Origin: an uncultured Anaerosporobacter sp.
GTDB lineage: Bacteria; Bacillota; Clostridia; Lachnospirales; Lachnospiraceae
Assembly: GCA_945787925.1 (NCBI GenBank)
Contig: CALZJY010000130.1
Span: 1 to 6,100 of the forward strand
Direction of reading: 5' to 3'
Length of the DNA: 6,100 nt
Shown: one piece after another, positions 6,069 to 6,100 of the stretch
Numbering within the stretch: the stretch's first letter is position 1
Layout: each line of letters begins with the position of its first letter
The notes under the pieces: generated by a model
What the model was told of the DNA's origin: nothing
Databases searched by the model: none
What the model saw: the letters and a program-made list of their open reading frames with translations, nothing else
Program-made: the position numbers and the translations under genes

Positions 6069-6097
6069 TTGACTTCCAACTGTATCACTCCTATAAT
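6069..6097 (+). promoter_or_regulatory. Near-consensus promoter for a gene beyond the right edge
   Basis: TTGACT (6069-6074), a 17-base spacer and a perfect TATAAT (6092-6097) form an almost ideal sigma-A-type promoter immediately after the terminator U-tract. The transcribed gene lies outside the window. Confidence 0.75.
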
Positions 6098-6100
6098 ACA

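Overview
The window looks like a chromosomal segment from an AT-rich, low-GC Gram-positive anaerobe, most likely a clostridial species of the Lachnospiraceae type. The reasons are the strong AGGAGG-type ribosome binding sites, U-tract hairpin terminators, a PAS/HPt sensor protein and an M23 peptidase of clostridial style, and a phosphoribosyltransferase-like protein whose sequence resembles a family I associate with Lachnospiraceae. This placement rests on recall and not on a search. No mobile element, CRISPR array, rRNA or tRNA was seen, and no stretch over about 300 bases lacks a gene.

Left part (1-2440, minus strand): a cytoplasmic PAS-PAS sensor-kinase-like protein of 728 aa (128-2314) is followed by a response-regulator receiver protein. 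The two reading frames overlap by 4 bases (ATGA), and the regulator runs off the left edge. The kinase core is badly eroded: the phospho-accepting histidine is lysine (K299), the G1 and G2 ATP-binding glycines are partly lost and the ATP lid is nearly absent. A C-terminal HPt-like domain still carries its histidine (H590). The pair is best read as a phosphotransfer or signal-integrating module rather than a classical two-component system.

Middle part (2374-5310, minus strand): a small secreted helical protein (4785-5216), a membrane-anchored M23/LytM endopeptidase (3632-4726) and a cytoplasmic SGNH/GDSL hydrolase (2453-3550) lie in this transcription order. No terminator is visible between them, and a strong terminator follows the last gene. 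The hydrolase also appears to have its own promoter. The first two genes act at the cell envelope, so a cell-wall role for the cluster is plausible but inferred.

Right part (5277-6100, plus strand): a divergently transcribed gene for a phosphoribosyltransferase-like protein of 214 aa (5344-5988), with an altered PRPP motif and a C-terminal CxxC, ends at a near-perfect terminator. A near-consensus promoter for an unseen rightward gene follows at the edge. The divergent control region between the secreted-protein gene and this gene is unusually symmetric: candidate promoters on the two strands occupy the same DNA, each -10 lying on the other's -35.
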